NCBI RefSeq assembly: GCF_000472545.1
Contig: NZ_AWZV01000031.1
Location: forward strand, 21,735-85,734
DNA length: 64,000 bases
Direction: 5' to 3'
From: Burkholderia sp. WSM2232
GTDB taxonomy: Bacteria; Pseudomonadota; Gammaproteobacteria; Burkholderiales; Burkholderiaceae
Shown here: positions 1 through 8,547 of the stretch, one piece after another
Layout of the letters: each line of letters opens with the position of its first letter
Numbering within the stretch: position 1 is the stretch's first letter
Notes under the pieces: model-generated
The model's database searches: none
Seen by the model: only the letters and a program-made list of their open reading frames with translations
Told to the model about the DNA's origin: nothing
Made by a program: the position numbers and the translations under genes

Positions 1-128
1 AAGGCTGCGGCCGCACGGCCGGCGAGGTGTCAAACTGGGTGTTCCTGAGCGACGAGGAAAAGCGCGCCGTGTGGGCGCGCATCGAGCAGGAAGGCACGGC
101 CATGCGCTTCCAGAACGACAAGCTCTGA
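1..128 (+). CDS. DUF1289 family protein, C-terminal fragment
   Basis: Only the last 41 residues lie in the window; the frame begins at base 3 and ends at TGA 126-128. The visible part starts with GCGRTAGEVSNW, which matches the end of the Cys-rich motif followed by a conserved Trp that defines DUF1289. These are small proteins thought to bind a metal or Fe-S centre, and their role is unknown. The upstream cysteines and the start codon are outside the window. Confidence 0.75.
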   Translation, partial: GCGRTAGEVSNWVFLSDEEKRAVWARIEQEGTAMRFQNDKL

Positions 129-140
129 GCGGATCGCCGG

Positions 141-232
141 GGCGCTGCTTGAGGCGCTTCTTGGGGTGCTTCGGGAGGCGCTTCTTGAGTCGCTTCGGGA
201 GGCGCCCCCTGAGTCACTCCTTGATGCGCTCG
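141..232. repeat. degenerate GC-rich tandem repeat
   Basis: Variants of a roughly 13-15 bp unit built on gcgcttcttgag and cgcttcgggag recur several times in the gap between the DUF1289 gene and the convergent ompW-like gene. The copies are imperfect. No open frame here looks like a protein. Confidence 0.4.
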
Positions 233-279
233 TCAAGATGTCCCGGCGACGCGGCTCACGCCACGCGCCGGTTCATCTC

Positions 280-936
280 TCAAAAGCGCATGCCGACACC
301 AAGCCCCACCACCACCGGATCGATGCTAACGCGGCCGAGCGGCTGAGCGCCCAGCGACGCGTCCGTGTGCATCCAGATCTTCTTGATGTCCGCGTTGACG
401 AACAGTGTCTTCGTGACCTGCACGTCCACGCCGGCCTGCAGCGCCGGACCGAAGCTGTGGTTACGGATCGACACCGGCTGTGCGCCGGCGTGCAGCCCAT
501 TGTTATAGAAGAGCGTGTAGTTCAAACCCGCGCCGACATAGGGACGCACGCGCCCGGCGTGATTGAAGTGATATTGCAGCAGCAACGTGGGCGGCAACAC
601 GTTCACGCCACCCAACCCGCCAATGCTCGACGTGAGCTGATGCCGCGAAGTGCCGAGAATCAGTTCGACGCCGATGTTGTCGCGAATCATGTAGGTGAAA
701 TCGAGCTCCGGCACCGTCGCGTTGTTCACGTCGGTATGCAGCGTCGAGAGCGTTCCCGTCGTCGAGACGCTCGGCATGATACTGATTGCACGCAGACGCA
801 CGAGCACGTCGCCGGCGTGAATGCCGCTCATCGAGTCGTCGCCCGCCGCATGCGCGGGCGCGCTCAGCGCCGTTGCGCACAATAGCGCAGACGCAATTGC
901 AGCAGTCCTGATGGTGTTACTGAGCGAGACTTTCAT
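280..936 (-). CDS. OmpW family outer membrane protein
   Basis: 218 residues. The N-terminus is a clear Sec signal peptide with probable cleavage after AHA near residue 30. The mature part is an OmpW-type eight-stranded barrel: ISIMPS near the start, the central RPYVGAGLNYTLFY segment, and a terminal aromatic residue (GVGMRF) as expected for BAM recognition. OmpW proteins form small barrels linked to uptake of hydrophobic compounds. The gene is monocistronic in this view. The start is the ATG directly before the signal peptide, with a GGGAAGGG-type purine stretch upstream on the minus strand. The substrate cannot be told. Confidence 0.9.
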   Translation of the reverse strand: MKVSLSNTIRTAAIASALLCATALSAPAHAAGDDSMSGIHAGDVLVRLRAISIMPSVSTTGTLSTLHTDVNNATVPELDFTYMIRDNIGVELILGTSRHQLTSSIGGLGGVNVLPPTLLLQYHFNHAGRVRPYVGAGLNYTLFYNNGLHAGAQPVSIRNHSFGPALQAGVDVQVTKTLFVNADIKKIWMHTDASLGAQPLGRVSIDPVVVGLGVGMRF

Positions 937-1008
937 TTTTCCCTTCCCCGTTTATTGATGATATGTGGGGATTGTCGAAGCTCGGGCCGCGCGACAGTTT
1001 GACTCGCA

Positions 1009-2199
1009 TCAACCGAGCGAGAACGCCCAGCGCCCTGCGACAGCCGGTCGCGCCACGCCGGTCAGCAGCAGTTCAATAAGGTCGTGCACGCTGCGAATCG
1101 CCGAGCCGAACGGCAGCGCTTCCTTGCCGCGGAAAAACAGGCCGTTCGCCACGTCGCCGCGCAACGCGGCGGCAAGGCGCGTGTCGATGCAGAAATGCCC
1201 GAATTTCTCGACGCCATCGCGCAAGCCGCATACGCTCAGGCATTCGAGCGCGGTGGGGCACGCATGTTTGAGCGCACCGATCTTCTCGCGAATCCGCGCC
1301 TCATGCCGCAAATAGCGTGTAAGCCATGGCGTTTTCACGGCGCGCGCGGGCAAGCCGGTCACGCTGACGAACTCGACGATGTCTTCCGGCGCAGCCTCGG
1401 CCAGCACGCGTTTGAAATTCGGATGCGCGTCGCCTTCCTCGGTCACCGCGAACGGCGTGCCGAGCTGCACCCCGCTCGCGCCCGCGTTCAGCAGCGCCCG
1501 CACGGCCTCATGGCTGTTGATGCCGCCCGCGAGAATCAGCGGCACCTGCTTACGATCCACGCCGAGCGAGGCGAATACGGCCTCCAGCTCCTCGAGAATG
1601 CGCATGAAGTCGAAGCGCTGGTCGTTCATGTCCGCGATGCTGGTGACGCCAAGATGCCCGCCCGCATGCGCCGGATGCTCGATCACCACTGCATCGGGCA
1701 GGCGGCCCTTCTTCATCCACTTCTTCAACACGAGCGCGACCCCGCGGCTGTCCGAGAGAATCGGAATGAGCGCAATGTCGTGGCCCTGCGTCATGTCCGG
1801 CAGATCGAGCGGCAAGCCCGCGCCCATTACGATTGCGTCGGCGCCGCTTTCGCAGGCAACGCGCACGTAATCCGCCTGCGCGCTGACTGCCTTCATCACG
1901 TTGACGGCAATCATGCCGCGGCCTTCGCTGAGTTTCTTCGCCGCGTGGATTTCGCGCGCGAGCGCCGTGAGATTTGCTTCTTCGAGCGTGGCGCGATCGG
2001 GCGACTCGCGGCAGCGCTCGACGAGATCGGGATGGTGGTGGCGCAGGTCGATGCTGGCGATCGTGCCGAGCGCGCCCTCGCGCGCAACGCTGCCGGCGAG
2101 ACGATGCGCCGAAATGCCGACGCCCATGCCGCCCTGCACGATGGGCAGTAACGAGCGGCCACGAATGACTAGCGGAGAGAACGAATGAGAGTGAAGCAT
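1009..2199 (-). CDS. nitronate monooxygenase family flavoprotein (2-nitropropane dioxygenase type)
   Basis: 396 residues, expected to be an FMN-dependent TIM barrel that oxidises alkyl nitronates. Visible family features are PIVQGGMGVGIS at the N-terminus, GADAIVMGAGLP in the middle, and the phosphate-binding AGGINSHEAVRALLNAGASG stretch followed by GVQLGTPF. The C-terminal 80 residues carry four cysteines (ACPTALECLSVCG and HFC), a subgroup trait. It lies 129 bp downstream of the aldehyde dehydrogenase gene on the same strand, so the two may be co-transcribed. A perfect 17-bp inverted repeat ends 6 bp before the ATG, and no clear ribosome binding site is visible. The true substrate is unknown. 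Confidence 0.82.
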   Translation of the reverse strand: MLHSHSFSPLVIRGRSLLPIVQGGMGVGISAHRLAGSVAREGALGTIASIDLRHHHPDLVERCRESPDRATLEEANLTALAREIHAAKKLSEGRGMIAVNVMKAVSAQADYVRVACESGADAIVMGAGLPLDLPDMTQGHDIALIPILSDSRGVALVLKKWMKKGRLPDAVVIEHPAHAGGHLGVTSIADMNDQRFDFMRILEELEAVFASLGVDRKQVPLILAGGINSHEAVRALLNAGASGVQLGTPFAVTEEGDAHPNFKRVLAEAAPEDIVEFVSVTGLPARAVKTPWLTRYLRHEARIREKIGALKHACPTALECLSVCGLRDGVEKFGHFCIDTRLAAALRGDVANGLFFRGKEALPFGSAIRSVHDLIELLLTGVARPAVAGRWAFSLG

Positions 2200-2205
2200 G
2201 GCGGA

Positions 2206-2247
2206 CCCGACGGACGATTATCGAAGCGTGGATAATCGTCCGTCGGG
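2206..2247 (-). promoter_or_regulatory. perfect 17-bp inverted repeat with 8-nt loop in the leader of the nitronate monooxygenase gene
   Basis: The arms are 2206-2222 and 2231-2247 and are exact reverse complements (CCCGACGGACGATTATC). The loop is 2223-2230. There is no T-tract on either side, so it is not a standard intrinsic terminator. It covers the place where the ribosome binding site of the downstream gene should be. In RNA it would form a very stable hairpin; as DNA it could be an operator. Confidence 0.6.
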
Positions 2248-2328
2248 CGCGGGCGGCGTTGCGTCAGGTCAATCTGCGTGCGAATGCGCGGGCCGCGTCG
2301 GCGTAAAAGTTGACGCCGGTCATGCTTA

Positions 2329-3753
2329 TCAGACTCTGAATTGCATTGACTTGAACTCGAGATATTCCTCGAGACCATAGACGCCGTTCTCGCGGCCAAA
2401 GCCCGATTGCTTGAAGCCACCGAACGGCGCCGCCATATTCCATGCGCCGCCGTTGATGTCCACCTGGCCCGTGCGCAGGCGGCGCGCGACGGCTTGCGCG
2501 CGCTCGTCGCTGCCGGCCCACACTGCGCCGCCGAGCCCGTAGGGAGAATCGTTGGCAATCCGAATTGCTTCCTCTTCGTCCTTGTAGGTCAGAATGGACA
2601 GCACCGGACCAAAGATCTCTTCTTGCGCGATCGTCGCCTTCGGATGCACGCGGCCGAACACTGTCGGCTTGACGAAAAAGCCTTTCGACACGCCGTCAGG
2701 CAGCCCCGCGCCGCCCGTCACCAGTTCGGCGCCCTCCTCGATGCCCTTCGCGATGTACTGCTGCACGCGCGCCTGCTGCACCGCGGACGCCAGCGGCCCG
2801 AGACGCGTTTTTTCATCACGCGGATCGCCCGGTGCATAGCTCTCGGCCGCCTGTTTCGCAAGCGCGCGCGCTTCGTCGTAGCGCGCTTCGGGCACCAGCA
2901 TGCGCGTGTGCGCGGAGCAGGTTTGCCCCGAGTTCAGAAAGCACGCGCTCACCGTGCCTTTCACGGCGGCGGCGAAGTCGGCGTCATCGAGAATGACGGA
3001 CGCCGACTTGCCGCCCAGTTCGAGCGCAACACGCTTGACCGTCGCCGACGCCAGTTCCGACACGCGCTTGCCCGCGCGAGTCGAGCCTGTGAACGACACC
3101 ATATCGACCGATGGATGGCTCGCCAGCACTTCGCCGACCACCGGCCCATAACCGCTCACCAGGTTGAACACGCCGGCGGGCAGCCCGGCTTCATGAATCG
3201 CCTGGGCCAGCACGAACGCATTGAGCGGCGCGATCTCCGACGGTTTGAGCACCACCGTGCAACCGGCCGCGAGCGCCGCCGCGACCTTCAGCGTGATCTG
3301 ATTGAGCGGATAGTTCCACGGTGTGATTGCCGCGACCACGCCGACCGGCTCGCGCACGACGAGCGAATTGCCGACGCGCTTTTCGAACTCGAAGCTCTTT
3401 GCAAGCTGCGCATATGCGCTCCAGTTGTAGACCGGGCTGCCCACCTGGATCGCGCGCGCGAGCTTCAGCGGCATGCCGACTTCGCCTGCGATCAGCGCGG
3501 CCAGCTCGTCCGTGCGCGCTTTCAGGTTCGCCGCGATGCGCTCCAGATAGTCGCCGCGCTGTGCGGCGCTGGTGGCGGCCCAGCCGTCGAAGGCCACGCG
3601 CGCGGCCGCAATCGCGCTTTCGGCGTCGGCCTCGACGCCTTCGGGGATGCGTCCCATCACCTGCTCAGTGCCGGAGTCGATCACGTCGATGGTGCCGGTG
3701 CCGCACGGCGCGATCCATTTGCCGTCGATATAGAGTTTGTCGTAGATCTTCAT
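2329..3753 (-). CDS. NAD(P)-dependent aldehyde dehydrogenase
   Basis: 474 residues, the usual length for the ALDH superfamily. Visible signatures are the ITPWNYPL motif near residue 140, FTGSTRAGK in the Rossmann fold, the catalytic glutamate in ELGGKSASVI, the catalytic cysteine in NSGQTCSAHTR near residue 280, and EEIFGPVLS. It oxidises an aldehyde to the carboxylate with NAD(P)+. The motif pattern is close to broad-specificity bacterial ALDHs of the DhaS/YwdH type. It is the first gene of a possible pair with the nitronate monooxygenase downstream. The substrate cannot be inferred. Confidence 0.9.
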   Translation of the reverse strand: MKIYDKLYIDGKWIAPCGTGTIDVIDSGTEQVMGRIPEGVEADAESAIAAARVAFDGWAATSAAQRGDYLERIAANLKARTDELAALIAGEVGMPLKLARAIQVGSPVYNWSAYAQLAKSFEFEKRVGNSLVVREPVGVVAAITPWNYPLNQITLKVAAALAAGCTVVLKPSEIAPLNAFVLAQAIHEAGLPAGVFNLVSGYGPVVGEVLASHPSVDMVSFTGSTRAGKRVSELASATVKRVALELGGKSASVILDDADFAAAVKGTVSACFLNSGQTCSAHTRMLVPEARYDEARALAKQAAESYAPGDPRDEKTRLGPLASAVQQARVQQYIAKGIEEGAELVTGGAGLPDGVSKGFFVKPTVFGRVHPKATIAQEEIFGPVLSILTYKDEEEAIRIANDSPYGLGGAVWAGSDERAQAVARRLRTGQVDINGGAWNMAAPFGGFKQSGFGRENGVYGLEEYLEFKSMQFRV

Positions 3754-3863
3754 GATGATCGGCCCCTAGGTGGGATGTTGGTTGGTCTATTCTAACCAGC
3801 GTCGGTCAAAGGCTCGGCGTTGCCTCGCGGCGCGCGCCACTCGGGCGCCAGGCCGGCGCCATG

Positions 3864-3893
3864 AAAAAAGCCCGCTTCGAAGAAGCGGGCTTT
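3864..3893 (-). terminator. rho-independent terminator of the ABC-F gene
   Basis: A 12-bp stem (AAAGCCCGCTTC, 3867-3878, paired with 3882-3893) with a 3-nt loop. On the minus strand it is followed by a run of six T (complement of 3864-3869). It lies 37 bp past the stop of the ybiT-like gene. Confidence 0.85.
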
Positions 3894-3929
3894 GCGTTTC
3901 GCGAACCTGATCTGGTCGGGCTAATGGGC

Positions 3930-5522
3930 TTACTGCACGCCCTGGCTCGCCAGAAAGTCCTCGTAATTGCCGCCAAAGTCGTTCAGGGTGCCGTCCGTCT
4001 TCACTTCGATGATGCGGTTCGCGAGGCCGCTCACAAACTCGCGGTCGTGCGAGACGAAAATCAGCGTGCCTTCGAATTTATCGAGCGCGATTTGCAGCGA
4101 CTCGATCGATTCCATGTCCATGTGATTGGTCGGCTCGTCCATCATCAGCACGTTGTGGCGGCCGAGCATCAGCTTGCCCCAGATCATGCGGCCCTTCTCG
4201 CCGCCCGACAACACTTTCACCGACTTGCGGATGTCGTCGGCATTGAAGAGCAGGCGGCCGAGCGTGCCGCGCACCATCTGCTCGTCGTCGCCTTCCTTGC
4301 GGTAGGCGTCGATCCATTCCATCAACGTGACGTCCTGCGGAAACTCTTCGTACGTGTCCTGCGGCATGTAGCCGATGTTCGCGTTCTCAGCCCACTTCAC
4401 TGTGCCGTGATCGAGTTGCAGATTGCCGAGCAGCGAGCGCAGCAGCGTGGTCTTGCCCGCGCCGTTCTCGCCGATGATCGCAATGCGCTCGCCCGGCTGC
4501 ACGCTGATGCTGAAGTTGTTGAAGATGGTGCGCTCGTACTTCTTCGAGATGCTGTCCGCAACCACGGCGATGTTGTGCAGCTTCTTTTCGAATTCGAAGC
4601 GGATAAACGGATTCTGCCGCGACGACGGCTTGAATTCCTCAATCTTGATCTTGTCGATCATCTTCAGGCGGCTGGTAGCCTGGCGTGCCTTCGACTTGTT
4701 TGCCGAGAAGCGGCGCACGAAGTCCTGCAGGTCGGCCACGCGCTCCTTCGCCTTGGCGTTGGCGGCCTGCTGGCGCTCGCGGGCCTGAGTGCTCGCAAGC
4801 ATGTAGTCGTCGTAGTTGCCCGGATAGACCTTGAGCGTGCCGTAGTCCATGTCGGCCATGTGCGTGCACACCTGGTTCAGGAAGTGCCGGTCGTGCGAGA
4901 TGATGATCATCGTCGAGTTGTACTGGTTCAGCACGTCTTCCAGCCAACGAATCGAGTTGATGTCCAGGTTGTTGGTCGGTTCGTCGAGCAGCAGCACGTC
5001 CGGCTTCGAGAACAGCGCCTGCGCGAGCAGCACGCGCAGTTTCCAGCCCGGCGCGACGTTGCTCATCGGGCCGTTGTGGTCTTCAATCGCGATGCCGATG
5101 CCGAGCAGCAGTTCGCCGGCGCGCGCTTCGGCCGTGTAGCCGTCGTATTCCGCGAACTTCGCTTCGAGTTCGGCGGCGTGCATGTAGTCGTCGTCGGTCG
5201 CGTCGGGGTTCGCGTAGATCGCGTCGCGCTCGGTCATCGCGGCCCACATTTCGGTGTGGCCCATCATGACGACGTCGAGCACGCGCACGTCTTCGTAGGC
5301 GAACTGGTCCTGGCGCAGCTTGCCGAGGCGCACATTCGGCTCGAGCATGACGCTGCCCGAACTCGGCTCCAGGTCGCCACCGAGGATCTTCATGAAGGTT
5401 GATTTACCGCAGCCGTTCGCACCGATCAGGCCATAGCGGTTCCCTTCCCCGAATTTGACCGAGATGTTCTCGAACAGGGGCTTTGGCCCGAATTGCATGG
5501 TGATGTTGGCAGTAGACAGCAC
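3930..5522 (-). CDS. ybiT: ABC-F ATPase, YbiT type
   Basis: Soluble protein with two ATP-binding cassettes and no membrane domain; ABC-F proteins act on the ribosome. Cassette 1 has Walker A GANGCGKST and the Walker B region LLLDEPTNNLD. Cassette 2 has GENGAGKTT, the signature LSGGEKGR and MMDEPTNHMD. A linker containing ARERQQAANAKAKER separates them. The frame is open to an ATG at 5561, but a GTG at 5520-5522 with GGGA upstream gives 530 residues, the length I recall for E. coli YbiT, and removes a non-conserved 13-residue extension. I therefore chose the GTG. The sequence resembles YbiT more than EttA or Uup. Confidence 0.9.
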   Translation of the reverse strand: MLSTANITMQFGPKPLFENISVKFGEGNRYGLIGANGCGKSTFMKILGGDLEPSSGSVMLEPNVRLGKLRQDQFAYEDVRVLDVVMMGHTEMWAAMTERDAIYANPDATDDDYMHAAELEAKFAEYDGYTAEARAGELLLGIGIAIEDHNGPMSNVAPGWKLRVLLAQALFSKPDVLLLDEPTNNLDINSIRWLEDVLNQYNSTMIIISHDRHFLNQVCTHMADMDYGTLKVYPGNYDDYMLASTQARERQQAANAKAKERVADLQDFVRRFSANKSKARQATSRLKMIDKIKIEEFKPSSRQNPFIRFEFEKKLHNIAVVADSISKKYERTIFNNFSISVQPGERIAIIGENGAGKTTLLRSLLGNLQLDHGTVKWAENANIGYMPQDTYEEFPQDVTLMEWIDAYRKEGDDEQMVRGTLGRLLFNADDIRKSVKVLSGGEKGRMIWGKLMLGRHNVLMMDEPTNHMDMESIESLQIALDKFEGTLIFVSHDREFVSGLANRIIEVKTDGTLNDFGGNYEDFLASQGVQ

Positions 5523-5673
5523 GGCGCGTCCCTTTGAATGTGATATCGGCGAAAAACCCAATATTTTAGCAGGTTATTGGGAAGTCGCCCGGCGCGAAAG
5601 TCGGGCCTACCCCGCAGCCCGACGGCTCGGCCGCCCCACAGCCCGGCCGCCTCAGCCGTCCCCCGCGCGCTCC

Positions 5674-6618
5674 CTACCCGCCGGCGCCGCCGCGCGGCGT
5701 CTGCAAAATGTCGATAAACGCCGAAAAGTCCGCCTCGGCGAGTCCCATGGCTGCGCCGAGCCGCAGCAACTGCTGGACCGTCGACGAAACCGGCATCGGC
5801 GTGCCCGTCTCATAGGCTGTCGCAGCGACGGTGTCCGCGTCCTTCTGAAACGTACGCAGTGCGCCGATCGGCGTGAAGCCGCCTTGCGTCATGCGTGGCA
5901 CGAAGGTTTGCAGCAGCACCGAGTCGGCCCAACCGCCAGCAAGCGCTTCGGGCAGCTTCGCGGCGTCGATGCCGCTGCGTGTGGCGAGGCTCACCGCCTC
6001 GGCAATCGCTGCAATGGTCGCGGTGACGATCGTCTGGTTGCAGAGCTTCGCGGTTTGCCCCGCGCCGACTTCGCCCATATGTGTGACGCGTGCGGCGTAA
6101 GCGCTGAGCAGGGGCCTGACGGCATCGACGTCGGCCGCCGCGCCGCCGGCCATGACGGCTAGCGTGCCGGCCTGCGCGCCCCCGACGCCACCGGATACGG
6201 GGGCGTCGATCCAGCCGGGGGACGGTGCAATTGCCCTGTCTGCCGCAACCGCCAACTCCACAGCCCGCTGCGCGAACTCGCGCGTCGCTGCCGGCGGAAT
6301 GCTCGAATGGTCGACTATCCAGCGAACCCGGCGCGGCTCACGTGCCACGTCGTCACCTGCACCAGCGCCTGACGCGAGCAGCCCCGCCGGGCCGAACACG
6401 GTTTGCTCGACCGCCGCCGCATCGGCGAGACACAGCAGCACGGCGTCGCAGCGCGTTGCGAGTTCGCCCGGCGTATCGACCACCTTCGCGCCCTCCGCCG
6501 CAAGCGCCTCGGCCTTGGCGCGCGTGCGATTCCACACGAGCACCGTATGGCCCGCACGCAGCAGGTGCCGGATCATCGGCGCGCCCATCAGCCCCGGACC
6601 GCAAAAGCCTATTTCCAC
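5674..6618 (-). CDS. NAD(P)-binding beta-hydroxyacid dehydrogenase (3-hydroxyisobutyrate dehydrogenase family)
   Basis: 314 residues. The N-terminal Rossmann motif reads GFCGPGLMGAPM and is followed by VWNRTRAK. The substrate-binding block is IDAPVSGGVGGAQAGTLAVMAGG near residues 138-160. The catalytic lysine sits in GAGQTAKLCNQ. Together these define the 3-hydroxyisobutyrate / tartronate-semialdehyde reductase / GLYR group. The segment GAGAGDDVAREPRR, at about residues 85-98, looks like a short insertion relative to typical members. The reaction is probably reversible reduction of a short 2- or 3-oxoacid semialdehyde. Context gives no clue to the substrate, although tartronate semialdehyde reductase would suit glyoxylate made by the purine pathway nearby. 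Confidence 0.85.
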   Translation of the reverse strand: MEIGFCGPGLMGAPMIRHLLRAGHTVLVWNRTRAKAEALAAEGAKVVDTPGELATRCDAVLLCLADAAAVEQTVFGPAGLLASGAGAGDDVAREPRRVRWIVDHSSIPPAATREFAQRAVELAVAADRAIAPSPGWIDAPVSGGVGGAQAGTLAVMAGGAAADVDAVRPLLSAYAARVTHMGEVGAGQTAKLCNQTIVTATIAAIAEAVSLATRSGIDAAKLPEALAGGWADSVLLQTFVPRMTQGGFTPIGALRTFQKDADTVAATAYETGTPMPVSSTVQQLLRLGAAMGLAEADFSAFIDILQTPRGGAGG

Positions 6619-6802
6619 TTTCGAACCTCGTCACGTTCAGATTGCATCGGACAAACATCATAACGGCGCCACGCGGGCACGCGCGGCGCAGCGGCCATAC
6701 CGGGCATGCGACGTGCGACAGCACCCCACATGCGGCGGCCCTGTGCACCCGTTCGCGTTACCTATACTTTTTGAACGCCAACGAAGATAAAGGAGAGACT
6801 TC

Positions 6803-7012
6803 ATGTCAGACCACGTCTACAAGCAGATCGAACTGACCGGCTCATCGACCACCTCGATCGACGACGCGATCAGCACCGCGATCGCCAAGGCATCTAAGAC
6901 GCTGCGTAATCTGCACTGGTTCGAAGTGACGGAAACGCGGGGCCAGATCGAAAACGACCGCGTCGCCTACTGGCAGGTGACGATCAAGGTTGGCCTGCGC
7001 ATCGACGATTGA
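6803..7012 (+). CDS. dodecin family flavin-binding protein
   Basis: 69 residues, typical for dodecin. It reads as one beta strand, a helix (DDAISTAIAKASKTLRN), then two strands. The conserved Trp in NLHWFEV is the residue that stacks on flavin in the dodecameric shell, and Gln in YWQVTIKVG is the other flavin-contacting position. Dodecins store or buffer FMN/FAD. A strong ribosome binding site (AAAGGAGAG) precedes the ATG, and a terminator follows at 7057-7096. Monocistronic. Confidence 0.93.
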   Translation: MSDHVYKQIELTGSSTTSIDDAISTAIAKASKTLRNLHWFEVTETRGQIENDRVAYWQVTIKVGLRIDD

Positions 7013-7056
7013 CGCGGCCCACGCGCCGAACTGAGCGGCATCGGCGCAACCAGACA

Positions 7057-7096
7057 AAAAGAGCTGCGATCCACAGCGAGCGGATGCAGCTCTTTT
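7057..7096 (+). terminator. rho-independent terminator after the dodecin gene
   Basis: Stem AAAAGAGCTGC (7057-7067) pairs with GCAGCTCTTTT (7086-7096) around an 18-nt loop. The second arm ends in a T run. It lies 44 bp past the dodecin stop codon. The stem is flanked by A on one side and T on the other, so it might also work on the minus strand. Confidence 0.75.
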
Positions 7097-7383
7097 CGCG
7101 ACCGGGGCAAGCGTTGCCGCCGGCCGCTGCTCGGCCCCGCGCTTAGCAGCCGCGCCAGTGAGCGCGTTCGTCAGCACGGGCGGGCTTACGGACTTAGGGG
7201 CCTACGGGCTCCCCGGCTCACCGGCTTACGCCCGCCGTATCCGAGCGGGAAGATTCCGTCGGCGGACAGGAAGCCAGCGCGCTCGTGCGAGGTCTATACG
7301 TCTTCCCGCAATCAGGGCGTGACGCCCTGCCCCTCACGTTCTCGCGCGATCACGCCCTCACACGCCGAAGCCCCCCAAACCAC
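7097..7383. other. intergenic stretch between dodecin and the ABC importer operon
   Basis: I see no gene here. A small hairpin CAGGGCG-TGA-CGCCCTG at 7313-7329, 55 bp past the stop of the binding-protein gene, may help end the importer operon, but it lacks a T-tract. Confidence 0.4.
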
Positions 7384-8490
7384 TCACTTCGGCAGCGAAC
7401 CGTCCACCCCTTCCACATACCAGTTCAGGCGCTGCAGTTCAGGGTCCGTCAAGGTCTTGCCGGCCGGCACTTTCACCGTGCCCGACTGATCCTTGATGGG
7501 GCCGGCGAACACATCCCACTTGCCGCTCGCCAGTTCTTCGCGCTTCGCCGCGACCTTCCTCTGCGCGTCAGCCGGAACTGCCGAGGTATCCAGGTCTTCC
7601 AGATCGACTGCCTTCTGCGGAATGCCCCACCACACCGGATCGTTCTTCCATTTGCCGTCCAGCACCTGCTGAATGGCGGCGTTGTAGTACACGCCCCAGT
7701 GCGCCACTACCGAGCCCAGATGCGCGCCCGGCCCGAACTTCTTCATGTCGGAGTCCCAGCCGAATGCATGCACGTGCTTTTCCGACGCGGTGGCCAGCGT
7801 GGCGCTGGAGTCGGTGTTTTGCAACAGCACGTCGGCGCCCTGACCGATCAGCGTTTCGGCCGCCTGCTTTTCCTTGCCCGGATCGAACCAGCTATTGATC
7901 CAGATGACCTTGGTATGCACCTTCGGATTTACCGAGCGAGCGCCGAGCGTATAGGCGTTGATGTTGCGCACCACTTCCGGAATCGGCACGGACGCAACGA
8001 AACCCAGCGTGTTCGTCTTCGTCACGTAGCCCGCGGCGACGCCGGCCAGATACGCGCCCTGATACATGCGCACGTCGTAGGTGCCGAAGTTCGGCGCCTT
8101 CTTGTAGCCGGTTGCGTGCAGGAATACGGTGTCCGGAAAGTCTTTCGCCACCTTCAGTTCGAAGTCCTGATAACCGAAGCTCGAACCGAAAATGATCTTG
8201 TTGCCCTTGTTGGCCAGATCGCGGAACACGCGTTCGGAGTCCGCCGATTCGGGCACGTTTTCGATGCGCGTGATCTTGATCTTGTTGCCGAACTTTGCTT
8301 GCGCTTCCTTCGATCCCTGGTCGTGCGCGAAGGTCCAGCCGGCATCGCCCGGATTGCCGAGATAGACGAACGCGACACCCGGCGCTTCGGCCGCCTGCGC
8401 CGCTCCGGCGAGCGGCGCGGTCACGGCGGCAGCCAGCGCGAGCGAGGCGGCGCCCCACGCGAAAGCGGTCAGCACATTTCTTTTCTTCAT
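7384..8490 (-). CDS. BMP family ABC transporter substrate-binding protein (purine/nucleoside type)
   Basis: 368 residues from the ATG at 8490, which has a perfect AGGAG seven bases upstream; a longer frame to 8538 adds 16 residues without a signal peptide. The N-terminus MKKRNVLTAFAWGAASLAL is a signal peptide ending at AQAAE. The mature part is a PnrA/Bmp-like periplasmic binding fold: VAFVYLGNPGDAGWTFAHDQG at the start, FGSSFGYQD and GWDSDM later. Bmp proteins bind nucleosides or purines. It is the last gene of the operon ATPase - permease - permease - binding protein. Its location beside 8-oxoguanine deaminase and urate genes suggests a purine ligand; that is inference. Confidence 0.88.
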   Translation of the reverse strand: MKKRNVLTAFAWGAASLALAAAVTAPLAGAAQAAEAPGVAFVYLGNPGDAGWTFAHDQGSKEAQAKFGNKIKITRIENVPESADSERVFRDLANKGNKIIFGSSFGYQDFELKVAKDFPDTVFLHATGYKKAPNFGTYDVRMYQGAYLAGVAAGYVTKTNTLGFVASVPIPEVVRNINAYTLGARSVNPKVHTKVIWINSWFDPGKEKQAAETLIGQGADVLLQNTDSSATLATASEKHVHAFGWDSDMKKFGPGAHLGSVVAHWGVYYNAAIQQVLDGKWKNDPVWWGIPQKAVDLEDLDTSAVPADAQRKVAAKREELASGKWDVFAGPIKDQSGTVKVPAGKTLTDPELQRLNWYVEGVDGSLPK

Positions 8491-8547
8491 GTTTTCTCCT
8501 GTCGTGTGATCCAGTGATTGAAACGTATGGCGATGCACCGCGGCGCG

